Below are positions 32,137-43,017 of a stretch of 64,000 bases of DNA, in pieces; the first letter of the stretch is position 1, and each line of letters begins with the position of its first letter. Below the pieces are notes generated by a model that searched no databases, was not told where the DNA came from, and saw only the letters and a list, made by a program, of their open reading frames with translations. Source of the DNA: Lunularia cruciata. Its lineage: Eukaryota; Streptophyta; Marchantiopsida; Lunulariales; Lunulariaceae. The DNA lies in assembly GCA_948567375.1 (NCBI GenBank), contig OX419757.1, positions 27,094,001-27,158,000 on the forward strand, read 5' to 3'. The position numbers were made by a program, and so were the translations under genes.

Positions 32137-33122
32137 TGTAACACCCATTTTTGCATGTGTGTGGTATTCTGATATTTAGCTTGGTATTATAAGTACTTAA
32201 GAGATAGATAAGATAGAGAGGATCTTACTTTAGAGAAAGTAGAAAAGATGAGCACCACTATTTTAGATTTAGTGTGTTGACTTGGTATTATTCCTAGGTG
32301 TTTGGCTTTGAGGAAAGAGTTGAGAACTCTTGGGCCTGCAAGCCTTTTTGTTTTGGATTCTTCTTTAGTCCAAGGATAGCCCATGTGAAGGAATCCTTGA
32401 CTTAGTGGTTGGGTCAAGATAAGACCACATGCTTAGGGGAATATGCCCATGTGAATGGATATTCTTTTTTACTTTTTGACTTTACTTGACTTTTAGTCTA
32501 GTAACTTGAGTTACTATGGTAATGAGTAACTTTGGTACGTAACTATTTCACAAGTATATAAACAAGGGGTGAGGAGGTACTCATCATCCTTTCATTTGCA
32601 ACTATCTCTCTCTCTCATTGAGTTCTCTAGTGAGCAATGTCTTGAGTCTTGGAATGTTAGCCTTGGAGGAGTATGATGGAGTTGGGGTTCCTTGCCTTCT
32701 TAGTCCATGGTGCGCTACCATAATAGCCATCAGAGGTTCATCCTAAGTGAGAGACAGGCCGGCTCATAGGTCAAGATAAGACCACATGCTTAGGGGAATA
32801 TGCCCATATGAATGGATATTCCTTTCTAGCTTTTGACTTACTTGACTTTTAGTCTAGTAACTTGAGTTACTGCAGTAATTAGTAAATTTGGTACATAATT
32901 ATTTCACAAGTATATAAACAAGGGGTGAGGAGGTAATTTTTATTCTTTCATTTGCAACTATCTCTCTCTCATTGAGTTCTCTAGTGAGCAATGTCTTGAG
33001 TCTTGGAGTGTTAGCCTTGGAGGAGTATGATGGAGTTGGGGTTCCTTGCCTTCTTAGTCCATGGTGCACTACCATAATAGCCATTAGAGGTTCATCTTGA
33101 GTGAGAGACAGGCCAGCTCACA
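32137..33122 (+). repeat. Composite 5' LTR of A4
   Basis: An LTR copy with a ~60-bp internal deletion (32137-32768, ending CTCATA) is followed directly by the last ~354 bp of a second copy (32769-33122, starting GGTCAAGATAAGACC and ending CTCACA). Only the second abuts the primer-binding site. Unequal exchange or insertion of one LTR next to another followed by deletion would give this. Confidence 0.88.
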
Positions 33123-33144
33123 TTTTTTGTTCCATTGCCGAGAC

Positions 33145-33953
33145 CTCTTTAGAAGGCAAGATAATGTTCCGCGTTCAATTCTACATTAGGCAGAAGGAGG
33201 CTATGAGAGCTCACTTGGAGAGAACCTTAGGACAGGAGAGGGCTGAACTTATGTTAGAGAACCAAGATCCATTTGTATACCCTATAGTTCATTATGATGT
33301 CTTTGAAGTGATTTTGTACATCTTGTACACATGAGAGGATTTGGAGAGATTGTGTGAGGTGGATTGCAGATTTTGGGGATTAAGGTGATTTTGGGCAAAA
33401 TCTCAAGTTTTAGATCTGAACTTGAAATTTCTACACATGATAGCTTGGGTTATCTTTTAGTTAGCACACATAGAATTATTCTGAGAGCTATTATGTGCAT
33501 TGGGCTAGAATTTTGAAATTTGATAGGGTAAAGTGTTCCCGCAATTGCATGCTCTCTCAAAATTTTTACAGAGTCTGCCATTTCTTTCATTTTCAGTGGA
33601 TTTTTGTGAATCTTTGCAATAAAATTAAGTATGTTATATCCTACTTGTTGACACAAAAAATAGAGAGAGATCATTCTTGAGCACGGAGTTATGAGTTTTT
33701 GAAATGAGGGGGGTGGTTTTCATACCAAATCTGAAATATGTGTGCTAAATAGAAAGGTGTTTAGGCCAAATGGTTCAATGAAAAGATCTGGAATTTTGCA
33801 AGAAGGGACAATCTGGAGTTTTTATTACATGTGCAAAGTTTCAAAGGATTTTCATATACAAGTTGAGAGGTCTGAATGAAATTGTGAGGAAGGGTCAATT
33901 CTACAGAGTGGAGATCTCATGCATGAGGAGTTTGAGCGCAACAAAAAGCATGT
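33145..33953 (+). other. A4 leader
   Basis: A leader with degraded open stretches, including 33165-33332 (RQKEAMRAHLERTLGQERAE), also seen in A1 and A2. No domain is recognised. PBS remnant TTGTTCCATTGCCGAGAC lies at 33127-33144. Confidence 0.6.
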
Positions 33954-33980
33954 TTGAGTGTTAAGATTCATCTTGGGAAC

Positions 33981-34454
33981 ATGGAGTGTGACCAAGAGTG
34001 GAAATTGAGACTATGCAAGGTTCCCCAAGGGTTTGAGGTGATTGTAGTGGTGGATTTGAGGAAAAAAGAGTTTATAATAGAATTTGAAGAGAGTGTTGAG
34101 AGGATCCAAAAACCTACACCACTTGGAGGAAAGAGTGAGTCTAAGTGCTTTTTATCTGGAGAGAAAGGACATAAGGCAAGTTCATATCCATTGACCTTTG
34201 AGTGCAAGAGATTGAGGGAAAGGAGAGGCTTACTTGACTTGGGTTTGCATGTTGGACATGCTTCACCAAGATTGGGAGGGAGAAGATCTAAGACCAAGGA
34301 GTTGTGTGAGGTTTGTGGAGTTGAAGGACTTCCAAAAGGACATGAGTGTAGTGGAGTAAAATCACTTTTGGAGACTTTGGTGAAAGATCTTGGAGAGAGT
34401 CTTAGTACAGCTACAGAAATACTACCATGTTCATCAGCTAGTTCTCAAGATTAG
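33981..34454 (+). pseudogene. A4 extra ORF before gag (zinc-knuckle protein)
   Basis: An open frame of about 157 codons from ATG 33981 to TAG 34452. It includes VDLRKKEFIIEFEESVERI, a knuckle-like CFLSGEKGHKASSY (second and last Cys changed), then CEVCGVEGLPKGHEC and LLETLVKDLGESL. It is the least damaged of three copies and has no internal stop. It lies about 220 bp before gag in another frame. The function is unknown; RNA or DNA binding is a reasonable guess from the Cys/His clusters. Confidence 0.7.
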
Positions 34455-34674
34455 TGATGGAGATAATCTTTCAACTTATGGATAAACTATCCATGAGGGT
34501 TTGATTAATATGCACTCTAGGATTTGATATTGCTATAGAAATCTTAGAACAACCTGAGCCTTTGTGTTCCCTAGGGTGGATTACTCTCAAATGGTGTTAG
34601 TCATGTCAATACTCTATTAGTTATGGGGTGAGGAAAAAAAAATTTGAGAGAAAGAAAGATAATGAGAGGTTAAG

Positions 34675-36106
34675 ATGGGGAAACTTTCGGTTTTCTTTGG
34701 CAAAGATGGAGAAGATGTGGAGGCCTTTGTGAGAGACTTCAAGAGAGCTTGCATAGGAAACAATGTGAGGAGGAAGAATGAGTGGGCCTCATTATTACGA
34801 GATTTCTTTGAGGATGCAGCACTTACATGGTATGAGTCAGAATACCAAAAGAGAGAGAGGAGAGATGGGGAAGAGGAGTCTTGGGAGACTTTGACTTCAG
34901 CACTCATTTAGAACTTTCTTCTTGATGAGATTTATGAGAGATTGATGAGTGAGGTTACATTTTTCAAGCAAGGAGATGGAGAGAAAGTGAGAGTCTATGT
35001 GGAAAGAGTAGAAAAGTAAGAGTCCAGATTTCGCATAGTGTTGAGGAAGGGTGGAGATGATGTGGAGACTACTATGATTGGCATAGGGGCCATGCTCACC
35101 AAGAATTTTGTGGGAGGATTGTGACCACAAATCAAAAGCAAGGTGAGATATGAGAAACCTTCTTCCAAGGTTGAAGCTATCAAGATCACAATTCATATGG
35201 AGGAGAGTTTGGAAGGGGATGAGAGTGATTTGGTGGTGAAGGAGGTTGTGCATCCTCCTCAAGGCTACAAATATGGTGAAAATTCTGATACTTTGGTGGC
35301 AATGGTTGCACCACAAGTAGTTGCTCCAATTCTTGCACCTTCACCAAAAGATCCACTTCAAACTATCACAAAACAACTTGCGGATCTCAAGATCAATGTG
35401 GTGCAACTATGGGAGAAGAGAGATATGGATCATAATGTAGGGAGAGGGCCTAGGAGTTATGGAAACTATCCATATAGAGGAGGACAACCAGCCAAAAATT
35501 TCAATGATAGAAAATGTTTTGGTTGTGGAGGAAGAGGCCATACCCAAAGATATTGCCCAAATTCCACTTACCATGGAGGAAGGAGTTATGAGGGAGCCAA
35601 TAGAGGGAAAGAGGGAGGTAGTGAAACCCAAGTGGCTCCTAATCCAAACAAAGGTAAGGGGATAGCATCCATAGATGTGGTTGAGAGCAAGTATGAGAAG
35701 GGAGAGTGCTCAAACTCCAAGAGTCTTAATTTGAAGCTTTGGGCACAAGAGAAGAAGAGAGCTCATTTTGCAGAGGATGTTCATTTTTCTCAACGATTTA
35801 CTCCAAGCAAGGATACTCCTATGTCTACTAGGAGCACTCGCACCTCAACACCATTAACAACAAAGACTCCAAGGAAGATTGTTGGGGATGGAGGATTTCT
35901 TGATTTCAAAGCAACAATGGAACTACAATGTGTTGGAGGATGTTGGTAGTCACAAGGCTAACATCACAATGGGCCAATGGATTGCTTTGAACCCTACCTT
36001 GAGAAAGGAGCTTAGAGGTGGTTTGAGTTCTACAAGGAGCAAGAGGAAGAATAAGGCAAAAGCTCTAGTATCAATGGGGGTGGTGGATGCTAAGCCAGCC
36101 CCATAG
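34675..36106 (+). pseudogene. gag: A4 gag
   Basis: ATG at 34675 (MGKLSVFFGKDGEDVEAFVR). One frame runs to about 35880 with stops at 34909 and 35122 and near 35017, then a frameshift to 36106. Domains: helical capsid-like N-terminus (WYESEYQKRER), KSKVRYEKPSSKVEAIK, one zinc knuckle CFGCGGRGHTQRYC (35515-35556), and a basic Ser/Thr-rich C-terminus. It ends at a deletion that removed the protease and fuses directly to the linker before reverse transcriptase. Confidence 0.88.
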
Positions 36107-36126
36107 GAGGCCAGCACAAAGGGTAC

Positions 36127-37884
36127 TTGAGGATTGGGCCATCAAACCATAGAGTCACAGTTCCTATGACTAACACCACCAACACTTCACATTCACATAC
36201 ACCATCTTCTGATTATTGGGAATCAGATTTTGAAGAGGGAGCTTCAGGTGTGGACACAAGCATGGAAGAGGAGACTTCCTCAAAAGAGGATGAATTTGAA
36301 TCTGATTCAGATGTGTATCCTTTGTGTGCTATGGATTTTGCACCTAAGCCAGAGGTTTTGAAGGACCTAGATAAATCACCATTGACACTTGAGGAGGTAG
36401 AGAGAAGGTTAGCTACCCTCACGTATGGCCTAAATGTTACCAAGGGGGAGAAAGTGAGATTTGAGGAGATTTTCCGCAAGTTCATCCATGTTTTTGCTTT
36501 TAGTTACAAGGATTTGAAGGAAGTCACCTTGGAGGAGCACAAGATAGAGGTGGAGTCACATGCAAGACCAATCCGCCAAAAACAACGTCGCATTAGCCCA
36601 CCTATATCTTTGGTTGTGAAGGAGGAGATTGATAAGCTCAAGGACGCTAGATTTATCTTTGAGGTAGAGAATTCAGAATGGGTGTCTCCAATTGTCATTG
36701 TAAAGAAAAAGAATGGCAAGCTTCGGGTATGTGTGGATTACAAGAAGCTCAATGTTGTAACCAAGAAGGACTACTACCCATTGCCATTCATTGATGAGAT
36801 CTTGGAGGAGGTTGTACGTCATGAGAGGTACGATTTTGGAGATGGTTATAGTGGATATAACCAAATCAAGATTGCACCAGAGCATCAACAACTCACCACA
36901 TTCACCACACCTTGGGGAACTTACGCTTTCAAGGTCATGCCTTTTGGGCTTTGCAATGCTCCAGCCACATTCCAACGGTTCATGAACAAGGTATTTGAAC
37001 CTTTCATTGGGAAATTTGTGAGAGACTTCATTGATGACTTTTGTGTCTATGGGAGCAAGGAGGAGCACTTTGAGCACCTAATCAAGGTCTTGCAATGCTT
37101 GGATGAGGCAAATGCATCACTCAACCTAGAGAAGTCTATTTTTGGATGTGAAAAAGGTCTACTTTTGGGGCACATCATCTCCATGGATGGAATAACAATT
37201 GATCCTGAGAAGGTGAAGAAAATCTCAGACCTTCCATTCCCTTCAAGCTTGACAAAGTTACGCCAATTCTTGGGGATGGTTGGATACTATAGGAGGTTCA
37301 TCTTCTCATTTTCCAACAAGGCTTATGCATTGACCATCTGCATGAAGAAGGGTGTAGATTACATGGTGATTTTGGAGGACAAGAAGGCTCTCAAAGCTTT
37401 TGAGGAGCTCAAGCAATCCCTTGTTGTAGCTCCAATTCTTACTAAACCTGATTGGAGTAAGCCTTTCATCCTCTACACTGATGCTTCTAATGAAGCTATA
37501 GAATACACTCTAAGTCAATTAGACCAAGATGGGCATGATCATCCAAAAGCTTTTGCTAGTAGGCAGATGGTTTCAGTAGAGAAGAACTACTCTGTCATGG
37601 AGAGAGAAGGGTTGGCAGTGATCTTTGGTCTCAAGAAGTTTAGACACTACTTGATTGGAGGGAAAGCCACCATTATCACAGATCACAAGGCTTTGAAGTA
37701 CATCTTCAACAAGCCTAATGTTGAAGGGAGACTAGCAAGGTGGATGATACTCTTGTCTAAGTATGATACACCATTGAGGATAGGCCAAGAAAGAAACATG
37801 CAAATGCTGATTTGTTATCTAGAGCTTATGATCATGATGGAGATGAGCCAGTGGATGATTCCTTCCCGGATGAGGAGCTCATGA
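36127..37884 (+). pseudogene. pol: A4 reverse transcriptase and RNase H (long open frame)
   Basis: 585 codons without a stop. An acidic linker (EEGASGVDTSMEEE) is followed by KLNVVTKKDYYPLPFIDEIL, DGYSGYNQIKIAPEHQQLTT, MPFGLCNAPATFQRFMN, FIDDFCVYGS (FIDD 37027-37038), LRQFLGMVGYYRRFIFSFSN and RNase H FILYTDASNEA...EREGLAVIFGLKKF...TDHKALKYIFN. The frame is lost by a 1-bp deletion near 37770. This is the most intact Athila-like polymerase in the window, but protease and integrase core are gone, so it could only act in trans. I see no env-like ORF. Confidence 0.93.
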
Positions 37885-38422
37885 CAATCTTAGTCACTCA
37901 AGAGGTTCCAAAGGAGTACAGGGAGATTGTGGATTTTGTGACAATAGGTAACTATCCAAAAGGGATGCATGTTAGGGTGAGGAAGGCCCTTGCAGCAAGA
38001 TCTAGACCTTACACAATGGTGGAGGATATTCTTTTTCACCAAGGAGCAGATGGTCTACTTCAAAGAGTAGTGGGTAAGGAAGAGTTGATGCAGAGAAGTC
38101 AAGGAAGGATCAACTCATGGAGTTGGAAGAGGCAAGAGCAGTTGCTATGGTTCGAGTGGAGCAAGCCCAAAGGAAACAAAAGGAAAGTTATGACAAGAGG
38201 CAAGGCAAGAAGAAGGTGGAGCCTTTCAAAGAAGGTGATTGGGTAATGTTATTTGATTCCATTCGATTCAAGAGAGTGCAAAAGAAGTTTTTGCCTAAGT
38301 ACTTTGGACCTTTCATAGTGGAGAAGGTGTGGGGAAATTACACCTATGATCTCAAGGAGTTGGGAGGAAGACACTTTGATAAGATTAACCATGATAAGTT
38401 GAAGATGTACCATAGAAGGTAG
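37785..38422 (+). pseudogene. A4 integrase remnants
   Basis: After the frameshift the text continues with SRAYDHDGDEPVDDSF and RSRPYTMVEDILFHQGADGL, then jumps at about 38083 to the C-terminal tail (38117-38422, ending KMYHRR). About 1.1 kb covering the zinc-binding region and catalytic core is missing compared with A2. Confidence 0.85.
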
Positions 38423-38470
38423 AGAGACCTTCACTTTGAGGACAAAGTGAAAACTTAGTCCGGGGGTAAA

Positions 38471-39161
38471 TGTAACACCCATTTGTGCATGTGTGTGGTA
38501 TTGTGATATTTAGCTTGGTATTACAAGTACTTAAGAGATATTATTTATATAGAGATAAAGGATGGTTCTATATTAGTCATGGTTAGCTAAAGTTAGTCAT
38601 AGCTAAGATAGAGGGGACCTTACTTTAGAGAAAGTAGAAAAGATGAGCACCACTATTTTGGATTTTAGTGTGTTGACTTGGTATTATTCCTAGGTGTTGA
38701 GCTTTGAGGAAAGAATTGAGAACTCTTGGGCCTGCAAGCCTTTTTGTTTTGGATTCTTCTTTAGTCCAAGGATAGCCCATGTGAAGGAATCCTTGACTTA
38801 GTGGTTGGGTCAAGATAAGACCACATGCTTAGGGGAATATGCCCATGTGAATGGATATTCCGTTTATTTTCTGACTTTACTTGACTTTTAGTCTAGTAAC
38901 TTGAGTTACTACGGTAATTAGTAACTTTGGTACATAACTATTTCACAAGTATATAAACAAGGGGTGAGGAGATACTCATCATCCTTTCATTTGCAACTAT
39001 CTCTCTCTCATTGAGCTCTCTAGTGAGCAATGTCTTGAGTCTTGGAGTGTTAGCCTTGGAGGAGTATGATGGAGTTGGGGTTCCTTGCCTTCTTAGTCCA
39101 TGGTGCGCTATCATAATAGCCATCAAAGGTTCATCTTGAGTGAGAGACAGGCCGGCTCACA
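38471..39161 (+). repeat. Family A LTR (3' LTR of A4), reference copy
   Basis: 691 bp, TGTAACACCC to GGCTCACA, preceded by the purine tract CGGGGGTAAA. TATA box TATATAAA at 38950-38957, with a CT-rich patch about 40 bp downstream. Short ~62-codon open stretches recur in every LTR copy but are by-products of the LTR sequence. Confidence 0.95.
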
Positions 39162-39853
39162 AGACTAACAAGCTGAAGAGCTTGAAGGAGTTCCAACGGA
39201 AGGCTGGAGAGAGCCTACGTAAGGCATACACTTGCATGAGGTGGCTGATCAGTTTCACTCAAGGAGTTATTGAGGCCCAAGCAGTCTATTTTTGGTATGG
39301 GATACTAGATAGGGAGTTGCAACGTAGAGTTCGTGATGTTATGCTATTATAGGCTACTTCGCCTACTTTGGCAGTGGTCTTTGGTTTGGCTGAGCGTATT
39401 GAGCTCAATATAGTGGAGGAGCGAGTGGTGACATCTGGATTTGGTAGGGAGACCTCATCTACGGCTGTGACTTCTTCTAGAGTGTAATAGAGTGCACCAC
39501 GCCCAATTGGTTTTTGAGGATAGGGTAGATAGCCCAGGTCCTATGGAGCAAGTGGAGGGCTTATTGTAGTTAGACCTTTACCTTCATTTTCCGTAGTAGC
39601 CAGTGAGTAATGGTGTTGCTTGTTGGACTTGTGGTGAACCTCACCATCAAAGAGAGTGTACTTAGGGTAGTGGACCTGATACCTAGGGTGGATACCTAGC
39701 CAGCATAGAGGCAGTGTGAGCATTGCCACAGATTTGGTCACACTAGTGACCAGTGCTTTGACCTACACCCGGAGTAAAGGAGTGGTAGGGCTGCTATTAC
39801 AGGTAGTAGTATGGCCATTGCTTAGAGGAGATCAGATTTGGGTGCTGAGGCTT
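39162..39853 (+). pseudogene. gag: M2 gag, C-terminal half
   Basis: It resumes the gag interrupted at 32136: TNKLKSLKEFQRKAGESL, FTQGVIEAQAVYFWYGILDR, then the two zinc knuckles near 39625-39665 and 39711-39755. Compared with M1, stops and an indel are present. It is cut at 39853, inside the segment that follows the knuckles, by the left end of the C element. Confidence 0.85.
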
Positions 39854-40416
39854 TGTGGTACCCACATTTTTTGTTTTTCTATGTTTATTAGTGTTTAAGA
39901 GAAGAAGTAAGCACTGGAAGTCAAATTGCGGACAAAGAATAGACAGAAGTAACTTCGGAGGACATCCAAAGAAGACATCTGATCTGATGATGGAGGTACT
40001 CGAAAAAGGAGTACGATGGAAAAAGTCCAAAGAGCACCGTCTTCGGGTCGGAAGACGCAGAAGATACGAAGACTGTTTAACAACCTTGGTACGTGGCAAG
40101 AAAGTACATTTCAAGAAACGGCGGAGGTAGAAGAAGCATGTCTTGACAGTGACCGGGATTTGCACGCAGAAGAGAGATAGTCAAAATTGAAATTGACTGA
40201 AGAATGACTGCAATTTGGGGCAATATAAGATTGCAATTGAGCAAGGACAAGTTGAATGTGCCCAGTAAATTTCCAATCCCTTTGAGTAGTCGTCCTGCAG
40301 TAATGCATGTCCGAAAGCCCATCAAGAGTGAAATTTTCTGAAATCCCAAGGGAGTTAGAGTGTCTTGTCCAGGAGAGGGTATCATCTTCTAGCATCATAG
40401 AACGAGAGAACAGATT

Positions 40417-42759
40417 ATGGCAAAGAAGGTGGCCAATGCGCTGGCGGTGTGAGGTTTTGCAATCCAAAGATTAGATGTAGTAGCTAGAATCGAAGTCTTG
40501 ACTAGACTTCATATTACTTTCTTAGCATGGAATTGGAATTTCAGTTTCTTGGGAGTGATGGTAGAAATAGCTGCCAATAATTGTGAAGAGGGTCCCGAGG
40601 TGGAAGGGAAGAGAGGCGATCCGGCTTGATGGACTGAGTCGGATTGGAGGTTAGTATTGGGGAGAGAGGCAAGAGAGCCGACGGGGATCACCTTCTATCG
40701 GAAGTGTGATGCTACAGAGGAGACGGCGGAGATTTGCAACTCATTTTTTGCTCCAAGAACAATGAATGGATACAAGGTAGAGTCCTACCGGGATCCAATT
40801 CGAAGAAGCATCGTGGGGGTGATGATGGCCATGTTCAAGCCAAAATGAACCACCTTTGTGAACATGCAGCAAGCCATCTTCTTCCACCAAATGTTTGCAG
40901 GAGTTCTAGTGAATTGGGCAAAAAGCTTCCACCACCGAATGAGGCAGCTGGTGATTAATTGGCAAACGGGCTCTCCACCGCATTATTTTGCACCATTTGT
41001 AGCACATTTCTACTTTGGGTTGAACTTGCTGACAGAAGAGGAGCGTCATTGTATGGTGTCTCACATTCATCCGGACTTACGATGGGAAGCAGACAAGGAA
41101 GAGCGCCAGTATATGCTGCATCTGCGAGCCAACAATGAGTATTTCTCGAAGACCGGACAATGGAAGGTCAAAGAAATCACCAGTCTGAAGACAAAGAAAC
41201 ACGGCAAACCCAAAGAAGCCAAGTCGCCTCCCACTCAAAGAAAGACTTGACGGCTGATTATGAAGAATACAAAGATGGTAAGAGACGCATCATCGGGATC
41301 AGAGTTTGAGGAAGAAACCAAGTCGCAAGAGGAGGAATCCAAAGAAGAAGAGCTCACCTTAAAAAGTGAGGAGTCCGGAAGCGATAGCGAGGGAGAGCCA
41401 AAAGTTCAGCAATTGGTGGCAGTCAGTGAAGATTGTCAAGCAATGGTGGTGAACAACCCAAGGCCAGAGGAGAAGGAGGAGTATCCAGCGGGGCCGAGTT
41501 CAAAAGGCAAAGACAAAGAAAGTACCGAAATGATGTCTCTAAAGATACGAAGATTGCAAGTTCGGATGAAGGAGCCAATGACGGAGGTGAAGACTCAAGA
41601 CGAAGACGGCGATGAGGAGGAAGAGAACTTCGGTGGGATATAGTATTTGACAAAGGTGGTCACACCATTGTTGGAGCTACTGAAGGATCATCGGAAGGTA
41701 ATTCCCCAAGATCGTAGGAAGGGGATGAACAAGTTGCAGGTGGTGATGCATTTGATGAGTGAAGTGAAGGGGTTGTAGGAGCAACAAATCCGAAGAAGTA
41801 AAGAAGTGGAAGAACTTTGGCGGGAGGAAGGTGTGACAAAGAAGACTCTTACCATGTTACAAGAAAGTTGTGATGTAAAAGAGAAACAACTGCAAAGGCG
41901 AGCCGGAGACTTAACGGAATAGGCAATGTGGCTAAGCAAGATGAAGGAGAAAGTGAGTGATGTGCGCATTGAGAATGTCCATTTGAAGGCGATGACCATC
42001 ATAATGGAGCAGGAGTTGGATAGTTTGAAGAAGAGTGCAGCGGCAAAGGATCAAGCATGGCAGAGAGAGTTAGCAGCCAGGCAAGAAGAAGAGGAATGAT
42101 TACAAGAACTTGTCAAGAGTGCGGAAATGGAAAGCACGCAGTATGCAGAACACAAGAAGATGCTTGCTGCGGAGTACAAAGACGAGTTGAAGATGTATCG
42201 TGAGGAGTTGAAGGTAGAACGTTCTTGAGGATATACATCGGAATCAGTGGGAGAAGTTGCGGGGAAGTTGAGAGCACTTCTAAGCACGGAGGCTAAAGGG
42301 AGATTGGAAGAAGCCCACCTACATGAGTTGAAGTTACTTGTGCAAGAAACTCGGAAGAGAAAAGCTAAGGATGTAGATATGAACACCTTGTTGATCCGAT
42401 TGAGAGACCACGTAGATCGGAAGATGTTAGAAGTAGAGAATAATGTTAGTCTTTGATTAGATTTAGTTAATTCAGAGTTAGAGAAAATTCAAAATAGTGT
42501 GACAACGGAGCAAAAACCCGATGTTGTAGAAATAGGAATTCAGGTGTCATTGGACTTGATAAATGACACATTAGAGAAGAGTGGGTCAAGAGATAGAGAG
42601 TTAGATAAATCACTCCTTAGTGCAATTGTAGTTCCTAGTGAAGAAGTAGCAGAAACAGTGAAGGATTTGGTAGTTGTAGATATACCCAAAGAAGGAGAAA
42701 TAGTCAGAAGATCATCGGGTTTGGGAGCCGATGATGAAGTAGACATCAGATCGGGGTAG
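40417..42759 (+). pseudogene. C element coiled-coil protein (diverged B protein)
   Basis: One frame from ATG 40417 (MAKKVANALAV) to TAG 42757 with about eight stops. Alignable to B2: VARIEVLTRLHITFLAWNWN, NGYKVESYRDPIRRSIVG, AIFFHQMFAGVLVNWAKSFH, PHYFAPFVAHFYFGLNLL, an acidic middle (SGSDSEGEPK), coiled coil, HELKLLVQETRKRKAK near 42320 and the acidic tail. The same frame later contains pol, so an ancestral fusion or readthrough is conceivable. Conservation between B and C despite divergence suggests the protein was under selection. Confidence 0.65.
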
Positions 42760-43017
42760 TATAATTTTGAGATAGGAAAAGGCAGATATGAAGAGATAGA
42801 TTATCAATTGGTATCTGCAGGTAGGAAAAGATGTTAGGAAGCGGTGCATGGGTAGAAAGAACTGCCATTTGCTTCAGTATTTAAGGGGAGCATTTGCAGT
42901 ACAATGTTGTTCAATATTCATATTTCTGAAGATAGATAAAGCGAAGTGTTGTTTTCAGTGCTCATCGCTTAAGCTTAATTCCGATTGTCAATTTTGTGTT
43001 TGGATGCTTCTGATTTG
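42760..43017 (+). other. Non-coding junction between B-like part and pol in C
   Basis: Homologous to the sequence after the B ORF, including GTATTTAAGG (42877-42886) and the CTCATCGCTTAAGCTT block. Homology ends near 43000. About 700 bp of the B 3' end, and any primer site or protease, are missing. Confidence 0.6.

Larger units (their letters stand above)
32137..39161 (+). mobile_element. A4: Athila-like element inserted in M2 gag
   Basis: 5' LTR material 32137-33122, 3' LTR 38471-39161, flanked by AGAA (32133-32136) and AGAC (39162-39165), a 4-bp duplication with one change. Inside are a decayed primer-binding site, leader, extra ORF, gag, reverse transcriptase, RNase H and the integrase tail. 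The protease (at about 36106) and the integrase core (at about 38083) are deleted. The 585-codon polymerase frame is the best-preserved A coding region here. Confidence 0.92.

Noticed and set aside
38423-38470. Possible env-like gene after integrase of family A.
   Set aside because: In A2 and A4 the polypurine tract and LTR follow integrase within about 50 bp, so there is no room for one.
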